The notes below the pieces were generated by a model that was not told where the DNA came from, did no database searches, and saw only the letters and a list, made by a program, of their open reading frames with translations. Positions 1 through 12,493 of a stretch of DNA of 64,000 nucleotides are shown in pieces. Within the stretch, counting starts at the first letter, position 1. Each line of letters begins with the position of its first letter. The position numbers and the translations under genes were made by a program. The stretch comes from Symsagittifera roscoffensis (taxonomy: Eukaryota > Xenacoelomorpha > Acoela > Convolutidae): assembly GCF_963678635.1 (NCBI RefSeq), contig NC_087071.1:6215624-6279623 (forward strand), read 5' to 3'.

Positions 1-3000
1 AAAAAATTCTGGTTTCATGAGCTTTGCTTAATGTCGTTTCAAAGAATTATGCAGTCTGCAATATAAAAAAAGAAATGGCTGGGTTAGTAGCTGGACTAAA
101 GCAAAAAATGCAACTAAAAAAAACTAAAAAAAAATAAGAGTTAGGTTTGCACCCATTAAATTGTTAGCTGTTGACAAAAACAGCCAGTCAACTATGGGCA
201 TTTCAAGTTAGCCGGCATCGGAGATCGATTTCGGAGAAAACAGGCAATCTACATGGCAAAATACTTGAACAAAAAGTGCAATACATTAGATGTCATCAGA
301 TAGAAATATGATTTTTGGATTGATGGATTCTTCTAAGCTTCGTAGCTGGATCCAAACAAAAATATGCAACAAACAAAACTAAGAAACGAAGTTAAAAGTT
401 AGTTGGTTTTGCACCCATTCAATTGTAAGCTGTGGAAAAAACAGCCAGTCTATTTGGGAGAAATTCAAAATAGCCGAGTATCGCTTGAGTTCACAGAAAT
501 CAAGCAAGCAAAAACTAAATTAGTTGTCAGCAAAAAAAGAGTTTCTGGTTTCATGAGCTTTGCTTAATGTCGTTTCAAAGATTTATGCAGTCTGCAATAA
601 AAAAAAAAAGAAATGGCTGGGTTAGTAGCTGGACTAAATCAAAAAATGCAACTTACAAAACTAAGAAAGAATTTAAGAGTTAGAATTGCACCCATTCAAT
701 TGTTAGCTGTGGACAAAAACAGCCACTCAACTATGGACATTTCAGGTTAGCCGGCATCGGAGATCGATTTCGGAGAAAACAGGCAATCTACATGGCGAAA
801 TACTTGAACAAAAAGTGCAATACATTAGATGTCATCAGATAGAAATATGATTTTTGGAAAGATGGATTCTTCTAAGCTTCGTAGCTGGATTCAAACAAAA
901 GTATGCAACAAACAAAACTAAGAAACGAAGTTAAGAGTTAGTTTTGCACCCATTCAATTGTAAGCTGTGGACAAAAACAGCCAGTCTATTTGGGAGACTT
1001 TCAAAATAGCCGAGCATCGCTTGAGTTCACAGAAATCAAGCAAAAAAAAACTAAATTAGTTGTCAGCAAAAAAGATTTTCTGATTTCATGAGCTTTGCTT
1101 AATGTCTTTTCAAAAAATTATGCAGTCTGCAATTTAAAAAAAAAAGAAATGGCTGGGTTAGTAGCTGGACTAAAGCAAAAAATGCAACTAAAAAAACTAA
1201 AAAAGAAATTAAGAGTTAGGTTTGCACCCATTAAATTGTTAGCTGTTGACAAAAACAGCCAGTCAACTATGGGCATTTCAAGTTAGCCGGCATCGGAGAT
1301 CGATTTTGGAGAAAACAGGCAATCTACATGGCGAAAAACTTGAACAAAAAGTGCAATGATTAGATGTCATCAGATAGAAATATGATTTTTGGATTGATGG
1401 ATTGTTCTAAGCTTCGTAGCTGGATCCAAACAAAAATATACAACAAACAAAACTATGAAACGAAGTTAAGAGTTAGTTTTGCACCCATTCAAGTGTAAGC
1501 TGTGGACAAAAACAGCCAGTCTATTTGGGAGACTTTCAAAATAGCCGAGCATCGCTTGAGTTCACAGAAATCAAGCAAAAAAAAACTAAATTAGTTGTCA
1601 GCAAAAAAGAGTTTCTGATTTCATGAGCTTTGCTTAATGTCGTTTCAAAGAATAATGCAGTCTGCAATATAAAAAAAAAGAAATGGCTGGGTTAGTAGCT
1701 GGACTAAAACAAAAAATGCAACTTACAAAACTAAGAAAGAATATAAGAGTTAGAATTGCACCCATTCAATTGTTAGCGGTGGACAAAAACAGCCAGTCAA
1801 CTATGGTAGATTCAGTTTAGCCAAGCATCGGAGATCGATTTCAGAGAAATCATGCAACCTATAAGGCAAATTTTCTGGAAAAAAATTAACAATGTGTCAG
1901 CAGAGAAAAATACGAGGTTAAGATTAACGAAGTTAAAAAAAGCAAAAAAAATGAAGTTAAAATTTTAACCACTTAGTGTTCAGCTGTGGACAAAAGCAGT
2001 AGGTATATTATGGGAAAGTCCAATCAGCCAAGCATCTGAGTTGAGCTATTAGAACCCTTGCAAGCTAAAACGCAAACTTTTTAAACAAAACTTGCATTTC
2101 ATTAAATTTCATCAGAGAGAATAAGATTTTTCTCGGTTGATGGGTTCTACTAAGCGTCGTAGCGGAATTCAAAAAAATGCAACCAACAAAACTAAGAAAT
2201 GAAGCTAGGACTTAAGTTTGCACCCAATCAACTGTTAGTTGTGGACAAAAACAGCCAGTCAATTATGGGAGTTTTAATTTGGCCAATCATCGGAGCTCGA
2301 TTTCTGAGAAATCAAGCATGCTACAAGGCAAATTAAATGACCAAAACTAGCTTTAAACTAGATTCACAAAGAGATTGTATCAATGTATTGATTAATTCTA
2401 AGCTTCGTAGCCGTACTAAAACAAAACTATGCAACCTACAAAACTCTGAATGAAATTAGGAGTTAAATTTACAGGCATTCAATTCTGAGAGTTTCAGTTT
2501 TGCCGAGCGTCGGAGCTTGATTTTACAGAAATCAATCAAGCAAAGAGCACATTATTTAGATTAAAAAAGCAATAAGTTAGTTGTCAACAGATGAAAAAGC
2601 TTTTGAAAAAAGGAAATTTGCAAAGCTCCGTTTCAAACACATGTATGCACTCTGCAAAAATGAGAAAAGATATTAAGGTTGTACCCAATCAGTTGTTAGC
2701 AATGGACAAAAACAGCTAGTCAATTATGGGAGGTTCAATTTAGCCAAGCATCGGAGCTCGATTTCAGAGAAATCAAGCATGCTATAAGGCAAATTAAATG
2801 ACCAAAACTAGCTTTAAACTAGATTCACAAAGAGATTGTATCAATGTATTGATTGATTCTAAGCTTCGTAGCCGTACTAAAACAAAACTATGCAACCTAC
2901 AAAACTAAGAATGAAATTAGGAGTTAAATTTACAAGCATTCAAATCTGAGAGTTTCAGTTTTGCCGAGCGTCGTAGCTTGATTTCACAGAAATCAATCTA

Positions 3001-4730
3001 GCAAAGAGCACATTACTTAGATTTAAAAAAGCAATAAGTGAGTTGTCAACAGTTAAAAAAATTTTTGAAATAAGGAATTTTGCAAAGCTCCGTTTCAAAC
3101 ACATGTATGCACTCTGCAAAAATGAGAAAAGATATTAAGGTTGTACCCAATCAGTTGTTAGCAATGGACAAAAACAGCTAGTCAATTATGGGAGGTTCAA
3201 TTTAGCTAAGCATCGGAGCTCGATTTCAGAGAAATCATGCAAGCTACAAGGCAAATCATTCGAACAAAAACGGCTTAAAATTAAATATCACAAAGAAAAG
3301 TAAGAGATTTGGTTCCATGGATTTTTCTATGCACCGTAGCTTGATTAAAACAAAAATATGCAAGCTATAAAACTGAGAAATGAAGTTAGGACTTAAGTTT
3401 GCACGCATTCAATTGTTAGTTGAGGACAAAAACAGCCAGTCGACTATGGGAGATTCAGTTTAGCCAAGCATCGGAGATGGATTTCAGAGAAATCATGCAA
3501 GCTACAGGGCAAATTACTTGAACAAAAATTGCTTTAAATTAGAGGTCACAAAAATGGATTATTTGAATAATGGATTCTTATAAACTTCAAAGCTGGATTT
3601 TGAAAAATATGCAACCTTCAAAACTAAGAATGAAGGTAATTGTTAAGTTTGCAAGAGTTAAGTTTGCTCGCAGTTGACAAAAATGATTTTTGGATTGATG
3701 GATTGTTCTAAGCTTCGTAGCTGGATTCAAACAAAAGTATGCAACAAACAAAACTAAGAAACGAAGTTAAGAGTTAATTTTGCACCCATTCAATTGTAAG
3801 CTGTGGACAAAAACAGCCAGTCTATTTGGGAGACTTTCAAAATAGCCGAGCATCGCTTGAGTTCACAGAAATCAAGCAAAAAAAACTAAGTTAGTTGTCA
3901 GCAAAAAAAAGTTTCTGATTTCATGATGTCAGCAGAGAAAAATACGAGGTTAAGGTTGATGGCTTTCTCTTAGCGTCGCAGCTGGATTTGAATACAATTA
4001 TGCAATCCACACAGCTAAAACAAATACATCCAGTCAATTAGAAGAAATTCAATTCAGCCCGAGCATCGGAACTTGATTTCACAGAAATCAAGCAAGCAAA
4101 GACCACATTCTTTAGATTAAAAAGCATTAAGTTAGTTGTGAACAGAGAAAAAACTTTGAATTGAAGATTTTTGCTCAGCGTCATTTCAACCACAGTTATG
4201 CAGTCTGCAAAATTAAGAGAAGATATTAAGTTTGTACCCAATCAATTTTTAGCTGTGGACAAAAACAGCCAGTCAATTATGGGAGTTTTAATTTAACCAA
4301 GCATCGAAGCTCAGTTTCAGAGAAATCAAGCCAGCTACAAGGCAAATTAAATTACCAAAAATAGCTTTCAACTATATTCACAAAGAGATTACATTAACGT
4401 ATCGATAATTTCTAAGTTTCGTAGCTGGGCAAAAAAAAACTATGCAACCTACAAAACTAAGAATGAAGATGGGAGTTAAGTTTGCATCCATTCAATCATG
4501 AGAGTTTATTTTAGCCAAGCATCCGAGCTTGATTTCACAGAAATCAAGCAAGCAAAGAGCACATTCTGTAGATAAAAATGCAATAAATTAGTTGTCAACA
4601 GAGAAAAGTTTTTGAAATAAGGAATTTTGCTAAGCGCAGTTTTAAACACATGTATGCACTCTGCAAAATTAAAAACAGATAGTAAGGTTGTATCCAATCA
4701 ATTGTTAGCTGTGGACAAAAACAGCCAGTC
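1..4730. repeat. Degenerate satellite array, block 1
   Basis: A tandem array of related monomers in one orientation. The box acaaaaacagccagtcaatt (with variants) recurs near 176, 436, 713, 971, 1248, 1505, 1781, 2243, 2704, 3166, 3423, 3805, 4256 and 4712, giving spacings of about 205-280 bp. Other boxes keep a fixed order after it: gcatcggagctcgatttcag, then aagcttcgtagctggattca, then a gaagttaagagttagtttgc-like stretch. From 1 to about 1800 two monomer types alternate as a dimer of about 535 bp (the phrase tttcatgagctttgcttaat recurs near 553, 1086, 1620). Between 2330 and 3250 a different dimer of about 460 bp is used. Short open frames of 60-80 codons on both strands are by-products of the repeats. 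No gene is seen. Confidence 0.9.
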
Positions 4731-6015
4731 AATCATCATTTTCTCTAGCAAACATTCGACAATCCACTGAATCCGCATGGAATTGTTCCAATGATTAGTT
4801 TTTCTGGTGTTTTTGGCAGATGAAAATGTATCTTTCGAAGGCAATTATCCGCGTTGTGACTAAAATGTCTTCCATTTTTTAGTGGATAAACTCTTTAGTG
4901 GATCAACTCTTTAGTGGATATTGTGTGCAACTCAAGTCCTGGGTAGTTTTGTTGTAGCTGTTTTTGGCCATCAGCCCCTAAACACAAGAAGATATACCTT
5001 CTCACATTGGCTTCTGCTTCGTCCCATGGGAATTAGTTGCAAAGTGGTCCTCTTTCTCGAACTCTTGCTGTTTGATTTTCCCAGTTTACCTTTTTCTCCC
5101 GATTTTGTATATCTCGTTTCCGCCTCAGTTTCACCGTTAACTTCCATTTCGTAAATTGGTTACGTTGGTTCTATAATTGAGGGTCTTGCATGAAGTAGAG
5201 TTCGCACTTCTATACCGTCTTTAGATAGGATGGCCATCTCCATCATGGCTGTCCATTTTGTCCATTCCATTGGCTGTTCCGCCCTTGCATTCTGCCAGAA
5301 TGGTGGGATGCTCATCCTGCTGGCTGCGCCGTGTCATTACGTGCTGTATGATCTGTATTGAATCCATACGGATTGGCGACTAGGGTGATAACTCAATAAG
5401 AAAATAGAAGTAAACTGAAACATAATCTTTTTTTACCAGTTCTGCACATGTTGTGCTCTTAGTAATACGGACTTTCCGTATTTCTCAAGGTCAGCTGACC
5501 TGTGGTATAATTTATATAATTAGCTAGAAAAATGTATATATGTACATCACTAACATGATGCCAATCCGGCCGGATGAAATTCTCCGTGGTCTTTTAAACT
5601 TTTGTCTTTAATAAAATATGAAATGAGCTCAAACTTTTGTGCCGTTTATTTAAATCGCTGCAAGAAAGGGATGATGGCGAAATTTAGGAGTGTGTGGACG
5701 TCTTTGAAAAACAGGACTGCCTTCATTTGCCGTCTGTTTTTTTTTGAATTCTTTCAAGAAACGTCTTATTGACTCTAAATTTGCCTTGAGACCAAAATTA
5801 TAAAACCGCATCTCTCGACACTTAAAATAACATGAATTGCTATCAGCATAAAAAGAAAATCCCACTGAAAATGTTCGATATGATACACCACTCGATATTT
5901 TCCGACGCGATGATTCCTTGTGGCATCTGATGATTACGTTTAAAACAAAGCTCTTTCCACATGACCATTCTTCTGCTACTCACAATTAGTGGTCGGAACA
6001 AAAACTCGCCGGTTC
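4731..6015. repeat. Unclassified 1.3-kb repeat (R1), copy 1
   Basis: A block that interrupts the satellite and shares long near-identical stretches with 11188-12493. Both copies start at aatcatcattttctctagca and end at aactcgccggttc. Inside are a stretch resembling exon-like text (tgtccattttgtccattcca) and an atgtatatatgtacat near-palindrome near 5530, but no open frame above 80 codons shared by both copies and no terminal repeats. About 100 bp of non-satellite sequence (6016-6115) follows only this copy. It may be a non-autonomous element or a duplicated gene fragment carried with the satellite; the family is not recognised. Confidence 0.7.
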
Positions 6016-6115
6016 GCGCCATGTTAAATGATCTCTAACTTAAAATCATTATATTCGACTTTCACAAAAATGGAGTCCTCAGCTAGTTAACCGGAGCTAC
6101 ACCGGAGTTTTTGAA

Positions 6116-9100
6116 TTGATGCAAAATTGATAAAAGATATGAAGTTTGTACCCAATCAATTGTTAGCTGTGGTCAAAAACGGCCAATCAATTATGAGAGA
6201 TTCAATTTAGCAGAGCATCAGAGCTCGATTTCAGGGAAAGCGTGCAAACTACTAGGCAAACAACTTGAACAAAAATTGCTTGAAAATCGATGTAACTGGT
6301 TTTTAAAAATTATGCAACCATCAAAACAATGAATGAAGTTATGAGTTAAGTTTGCAAGAGTTAAGTTTGCACATAAATAATTGTTAAATGTGGAGAAGAA
6401 CAGCCATTCGTTTATGGGAGTTTCAGTTTAAACAAACATCGGAGCTCGATTTCGGAAAAATCAGGCAATCTATATGGCATAAAAATTGAACAAAAAAATT
6501 CCATTACATTATATGTCATCGGATAGAAATATGATTTTTGGATTGAGGGATTCTTTTATGCTTCGAAGCTGGATTTAAACAAAAATATGCAACCATCAAA
6601 ACTAAAAAACTAACTTAAGAGTTAGTTTGCACCCATTCAATTGTAACCTGTGGTCAAAAACAGCCAGTCAATTATGAGAGTTTCAAGTTAGCCAGCATGG
6701 AAGGTCGAATTCAGAGAAATCATGCAAGTTACAAGGCAAAATATTGGGACAAAAACTGCAGTAAATGATGCGTCAGCAGAGAAAAATACGAGTTTATAGA
6801 TTGATGACTTTTTCTTTGCGTCGCAGCTGGATTTGAACAACACCATGCAATTCACGAAGCTAAAAACTGAAGTCAAGTTTTTGACTATTTGATTATTAGC
6901 TTTGGACAAAAGCAGCCAGTAAATTATGGGATATTTCAATCAGCAAAGCGTGGGAGCTGAGCTAGGAGAAACTTGCGAGCTAAAGTAAAAACTATTTGAT
7001 CAAAACTTGCAATCCATTAGATTCCACGAGAGAAAAAGATTTCTTCTTGAATTGATAGATTCTGCTAAGCGTCGTTTCAAACAAAAAAAATGCAGTCTAT
7101 AAAGACAAGAAAAGATATTGAGTTTGTACCCAATCAATTGTAACCTGTGGACAAAAACAGCCAGTCAATTATGGGAGTTACAAGATAGCCGGCATCGGAG
7201 AGTTAAGTTTGAGTTAAGAGTTGCAAGAGTTAAGTTTGCACATAAATAATTGTTAAATGTGGAGAAGAACAGCCGTTCGTTTATGGGAGTTTCAGTTTAA
7301 ACAAATATCGGAGCTCGATTTCGGAAAAATCAGGCAATCTATATGGCATAAAAATTGAACAAAAAAATTCCATTACATTATATGTCATCGGATAGAAATA
7401 TGATTTTTGCATTGAGGTATTCTTTTATGCTTTGAAGCTGGATTTAAACAAAAATATGCAACCAACAAAACTAAAAAACTAACTTAAGAGTTAGGTTTGC
7501 ACCCATTCAATTGTAACCTGTGGTCAAAAACAGCCAGTCAATTATGAGAGTTTCAAGTTAGCCAGCATGGAAGATCGAATTCAGAGAAATCATGCAAGTT
7601 ACAAGGCAAAATATTGGGACAAAAACTGCAGTAAATGATGCGTCAGCAGAGAAAAAAAAACGAGTTTATAGATTGATGACTTTTTCTTTGCGTCGCAGCT
7701 GGATTTGAACAACATCATGCAATTCACAAAGCTAAAAAATGAAGTCAAGTTTTTGACTATTTGATTATTAGCTTTGGACAAAAGCAGCCAGTAAATTATG
7801 GGATATTTCAATCAGCAAAGCGTGGGAGCTGAGCTAGGAGAAAACTTGCGAGCTAAAGTAAAAACTATTTGATCAAAACTTGCAATCCATTAGATTCCAC
7901 GAGAGAAAAAGATTTCTTCTTGAATTGATAGATTTTGCTAAGCGTCGTTTCAAACAAAAAAAATGCAGTCTATAAAGACAAGAAAAGATATTGAGTTTGT
8001 ACCCAATCAATTGTAACCTGTGGACAAAAACAGCAGGTCAATTATGGGAGTTACAAGATAGCCGGCATCGGAGAGTTAAGTTTGAGTTAAGAGTTGCAAG
8101 AGTTAAGTTTGCACATAAATAATTGTTAAATGTGGAGAAGAACAGCCATTCGTTTATGGGAGTTTCAGTTTAACAAATATCGGAGCTCGATTTCGGAAAA
8201 ATCAGGCAATCTATATGGCATAAAAATTGAACAAAAAAATTCCATTACATTATATGTCATCGGATAGAAATATGATTTTTGGATTGAGGTATTCTTTTAT
8301 GCTTCGAAGCTGGATTTAAACAAAAATATGCAACCAACAAAACTAAAAAACTAACTTAAGAGTTAGGTTTGCACCCATTCAATTGTAACCTGTGAACAAA
8401 AACAGCCAGTCAATTATGAGAGTTTCAAGTTAGCCAGCATGGAAGATCGAATTCAGAGAAATCATGCAAGTTCCAAGGCAAAATATTGGGACAAAAATTG
8501 CAGTAAATGATGCGTCAGCAGAGAAAAAAAAACGAGTTTATAGATTGATGACTTTTTCTTTGCGTCGCAGCTGGATTTGAACAACATCATGCAATTCACA
8601 AAGCTAAAAAATGAAGTCAAGTTTTTGACTATTTGATTATTAGCTTTGGACAAAAGCAGCCAGTAAATTATGGGATATTTCAATCAGCAAAGCGTGGGAG
8701 CTGAGCTAGGAGAAAACTTGCGAGCTAAAGTAAAAACTATTTGATCAAAACTTGCAATCCATTAGATTCCACGAGAGAAAAAGATTTCTTCTTGAATTGA
8801 TAGATTCTGCTAAGCGTCGTTTCAAACAAAAAAAATGCAGTCTATAAAGACAAGAAAAGACATTGAGTTTGTACCCAATCAATTGTAACCTGTGGACAAA
8901 AACAGCCAGTCAATTATGGGAGTTACAAGATAGCCGGCATCGGAGATCGAATTCAGGGAAATCATGCAAGTTACTGGGCAAACTATTGGGACAAAAGCTA
9001 GAGTAAATGATGCGTCAGCAGAGAAAAATACGAGTTTAAAGATTGATTTTCTATGCGCCGCAGCTGGATTTGAACAATGTTATGCAATCCACAAAGCTAA

Positions 9101-10683
9101 AAAATGAAGTTAATTTTTGACTGTTTAATTGTTAGCTTTGGACAAAAGGAGCCAGTAAATTATGGAATTATGGGATATTTCAATCCGAGCTGAGCTATGA
9201 GAAAACTTGCGAGCTAAAAAAAACTATATGATCAAAACTTGCATTCCATTAGATTTCACCGAGGAAAAGATTTTTTTTTTGGATTGATGGATTCTAGTAA
9301 GCGTCGTTTCAAACAAAAAAAAGCAGTCAGCAAAGTTCAGAAAAGATATTGAGTTTGTACCCAATCAATTGTTGGATGTGGACATAAAAAACCAGTCAAT
9401 TATGGGACTTTCAATTTTGCCAATTACCGGAGCTCGATTTCAGAAGAATCAGTCAAACTACAAGGCAAATTATTTGGAAAAAAACTGCATTAAATTAGGT
9501 GTCATTAGATAGAAATAGGAATTTTAGATTGATGGACTCTTTTAAGCTTCATAGCTGGATTCAAACAAAAATATGCAACCATCAAAACAAGAAATGAAGT
9601 TAGGAGCTAAGATTGCACACAACTAATCGTTAGATGTGGACAAAAACAGCCAATCATTTATGGGAGTTTCATTTTAGCCAAGCATCGGAGATCGACTTCA
9701 GAGAAATCATGCAACCTATAAGGCAAATCTTCTGGAAAAAAAGTAAACAATGTGTCAGCAGAGAAAAATGCGAGGTTATGATTTATGGCTTTCTCGTAGC
9801 ATTGCAGCTGGATTTGAATAAAATTATGCAATCCACAAAGCAAAAAAAAAAGAAGTTAAAACATTAACCACTTAATGTTTAGCTGTGGACAAAAGCAGCC
9901 GGTTTATTATGGGAAAGTCCAATCAGCCAAGCTTCTGAGTTGAGCTATTAGAAGCCTTGCAAGCTAAAACGCAAACTTTTTAAACAAAACTTGAATTTTG
10001 TTAAATTTCATTAGAGAGAATAAGATTTTTCTCGGTTGATGGATTCTACTAAGCGTCGTAGCTGAATTCAAACAGAGCTATGCAACAATCAAAACTGAGA
10101 AATGAAGTTAGGACTTAAGTTTGCACCCAATCAATTGTTAGTTGTGGACAAAAACAGCCATTCATTTATGGGAGTTTTAATTTGATCAATCATCGGAGCT
10201 CAATTTTAGAGAAATCAAGCATGCTACAAGGCAAATTAAATGACCAAAACTAGCTTTAAACTAGATTCACAAAGAGATTGTATCAATGTATTGATTAATT
10301 CTAAGCTTCGTAGCCGTACTAAAACAAAACTATGCAACCTACAAAACTAAGAATGAAATTAGGAGTTAATTTTACACGCATTCAATTCTGAGAGTTTCAG
10401 TTTTGTCGAGCATCGGAGCTTGATTTCACAGAAATCAATCAAGCAAAGAGCACATTATTTAGATTAAAAAAAGCAATAAGTTAGTTGTCAACAGATAAAA
10501 GTTTTTGAAATAAGGAATTTTGTATAGCTCCGTTTCAAACACATGTATGCACTCTGCAAAAATGAGAAAAGATGTTAAGGTTGTACACAATCAGTTGTTA
10601 TCTATGGACAAAAACAGCTAGTCAATTATGGGAGGTTCAGTTTAGCCAAGCATCGGAGCTTGATTTCAGAGCTACAAGGTAAA
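6116..10683. repeat. Satellite array, block 2, with an 870-bp higher-order repeat
   Basis: Same satellite family as block 1. Between about 6383 and 8990 it forms a higher-order unit of about 870 bp repeated nearly three times: gttaaatgtggagaag occurs at 6383, 7252 and 8125, and attatgagagtttcaagtta at 6671, 7541 and 8413. The copies differ by few substitutions and are much closer to each other than neighbouring monomers are, so this part was amplified recently as a block. After 9000 the monomers again diverge, and 10200-10680 matches the 460-bp dimer type of block 1. The recurring open frame of about 70 codons on the minus strand (6688, 7599, 8462) follows the repeat and carries no sign of selection. 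Confidence 0.88.
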
Positions 10684-11187
10684 TTAGACGAGTTGGAATT
10701 GAAGCCTCCGAGTGTCAACTGGTTTCAATGACCAACTTAGACGAGACTACGCAACAAAAACTTCCTTTGGATGCGAGGACGCACCGCTCAATCGATTGAA
10801 CGCAGAGGCGAAGCGCATTGATGTTGAATTTGATGAATAAACTCTAAATATATGACTTAGCGTTAAAATAGCGCAAACACAAAAGTTACCCAGCGGTAAC
10901 TACGCAGAACTTACGTGGGTATACTCCATGGGATGAAAAAAAAAGAGAAAAATTTCAAAACCCGAAAAAAAACAAGGCCCAGTCGGATCTCTATCAGCAG
11001 ACCTTAGACACACAGGACACGTGTTTTATAACTAGACCAAACTTGAAGTTTACATGGAAAGTAGGGACGGAGGAGAAGACACTTAGTTCTCAAGAGCTAT
11101 TTAGGAACCAATTAATATACAAAGAAAAATTCTCATTTCTAGAACCGTGCAAAACATTGCGACTATTTATATCATAGTGATATAAAA
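10684..11187. other. Unique spacer inside the satellite
   Basis: About 500 bp that match neither the satellite nor R1. It is richer in GC at its start (near 10690-10830) than the array around it. No open frame, RNA gene or repeat structure is visible. It ends in a tatatcatagtgatata near-palindrome directly before R1 copy 2. Confidence 0.5.
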
Positions 11188-12493
11188 AATCATCATTTTC
11201 TCTAGCAAACAGTCAAAGATCTACTAAATCCGCATGGAATTGTTCCAGTGATTCGTTTTTCTGTTGTTTTCGGCAGATGAAGTTGTATCTTTCGAAGGCA
11301 ATTATCCGCGTTGTGACTAAAATGTCTTCCGGTATCTGGATCAACTCTTTAGTGGATATTGTGTGTAACTCAAGTCCTGAGGGTTTTGTTGTAGCTACCT
11401 TTGGCCATCACCCCTAAACACAAGAAGATTTAGCTTCTCACCTTGGCATCTGCTTCGTCCCATGGGAAATTGTTGCAAAGTTGTCCTCTTTCTCGAACTC
11501 TTGCTGTTTGCTTTTCCCAGTTGACCTTTTTCTCCCGATTTCGTATATATCGTTTCCGCCTCAGTTTCACCGTTAATTTCCATTTCGTAAAGTGGTTACC
11601 TTGGTTCTATAATTGGTGGTCTTGCATGAAGTAGAATTCGCACTTCTATACCGCCTTTAGCGAGGATGGCCATCTCCATCATGGCTGTCCATTTTGTCCA
11701 TTCCATTAGCGGTTCCGCCCTTGCGTTCTGCCAGAATGGTGGAATGCTCAGCGGGTTTTTATATGCTGCTGGCTGCGCCGTGTCATACCGTGCTGTACGA
11801 TCTGTTTTGAATCCATACGGGTTTATGACTAAGGTGATAACTCAATAAGAAAATAGAAGTAAACTGAAACATAATCTTTTTTCTCAGTTCTGCACATGTT
11901 GTGCTCTTAGCAATACGGACTTCCCGTATTTCTCAAGGTCAGCTGACCTGTGGTATAATTTATATAAATAGCTAGAAAAATGTATATATGTACATCACTA
12001 ACATGTCGGACCGGCCGGATGAAACTCTCCGTGGTCTTTTAAACTTTTGTCTTTAATAAAATATGAAATGAGCTCAAACTTTTGCGCCGTTTATTAAATG
12101 GCTGCTTTTTTTTCAATTGCCTATTAGCCTTTATAGCTGCATTAAAAGGATGGTGGCGAATTTTAGGAGTGTGTGGACATCTTCGAAAAACAGAACTGCA
12201 TTCATTTGCCGTCTGTTTTTTTGAATTCTTTCAAGAAACGTCTTATTGACTCTAAAATGGCCTAGAAACCAAAATTACAAAAACCGCATCTCTCGACACT
12301 AAATTGACACCGTAGAATTGCTGTCAGCATTTAAAAAATCCCACTGAAAATGTTAGATATGATATACCACTCAATATTTTTCGACGAGATGATTCCTTGT
12401 GGCATCTGATGATTGCGTTAAACTAAAGCTCTTTCCACATGACCACTCTTCTGCTACTCACAATTAGTGATCGGAACAAAAACTCGCCGGTTC
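11188..12493. repeat. Unclassified 1.3-kb repeat (R1), copy 2
   Basis: Second copy of the block at 4731-6015, same orientation, with the same outer boundaries and several small indels (for example an extra stretch near 12100-12140 and one near 11745). Directly after its end at aactcgccggttc the satellite resumes with no spacer, unlike copy 1. The two copies lie about 6.46 kb apart, so they may have moved with the satellite as one larger repeat rather than by two insertions. Confidence 0.7.

Noticed and set aside
6688-8683. Repeated 70-80 codon minus-strand frames with near-identical proteins
   Set aside because: They recur only because the 870-bp satellite unit recurs; frames shift and break in neighbouring monomers and no domain or codon pattern supports a gene.
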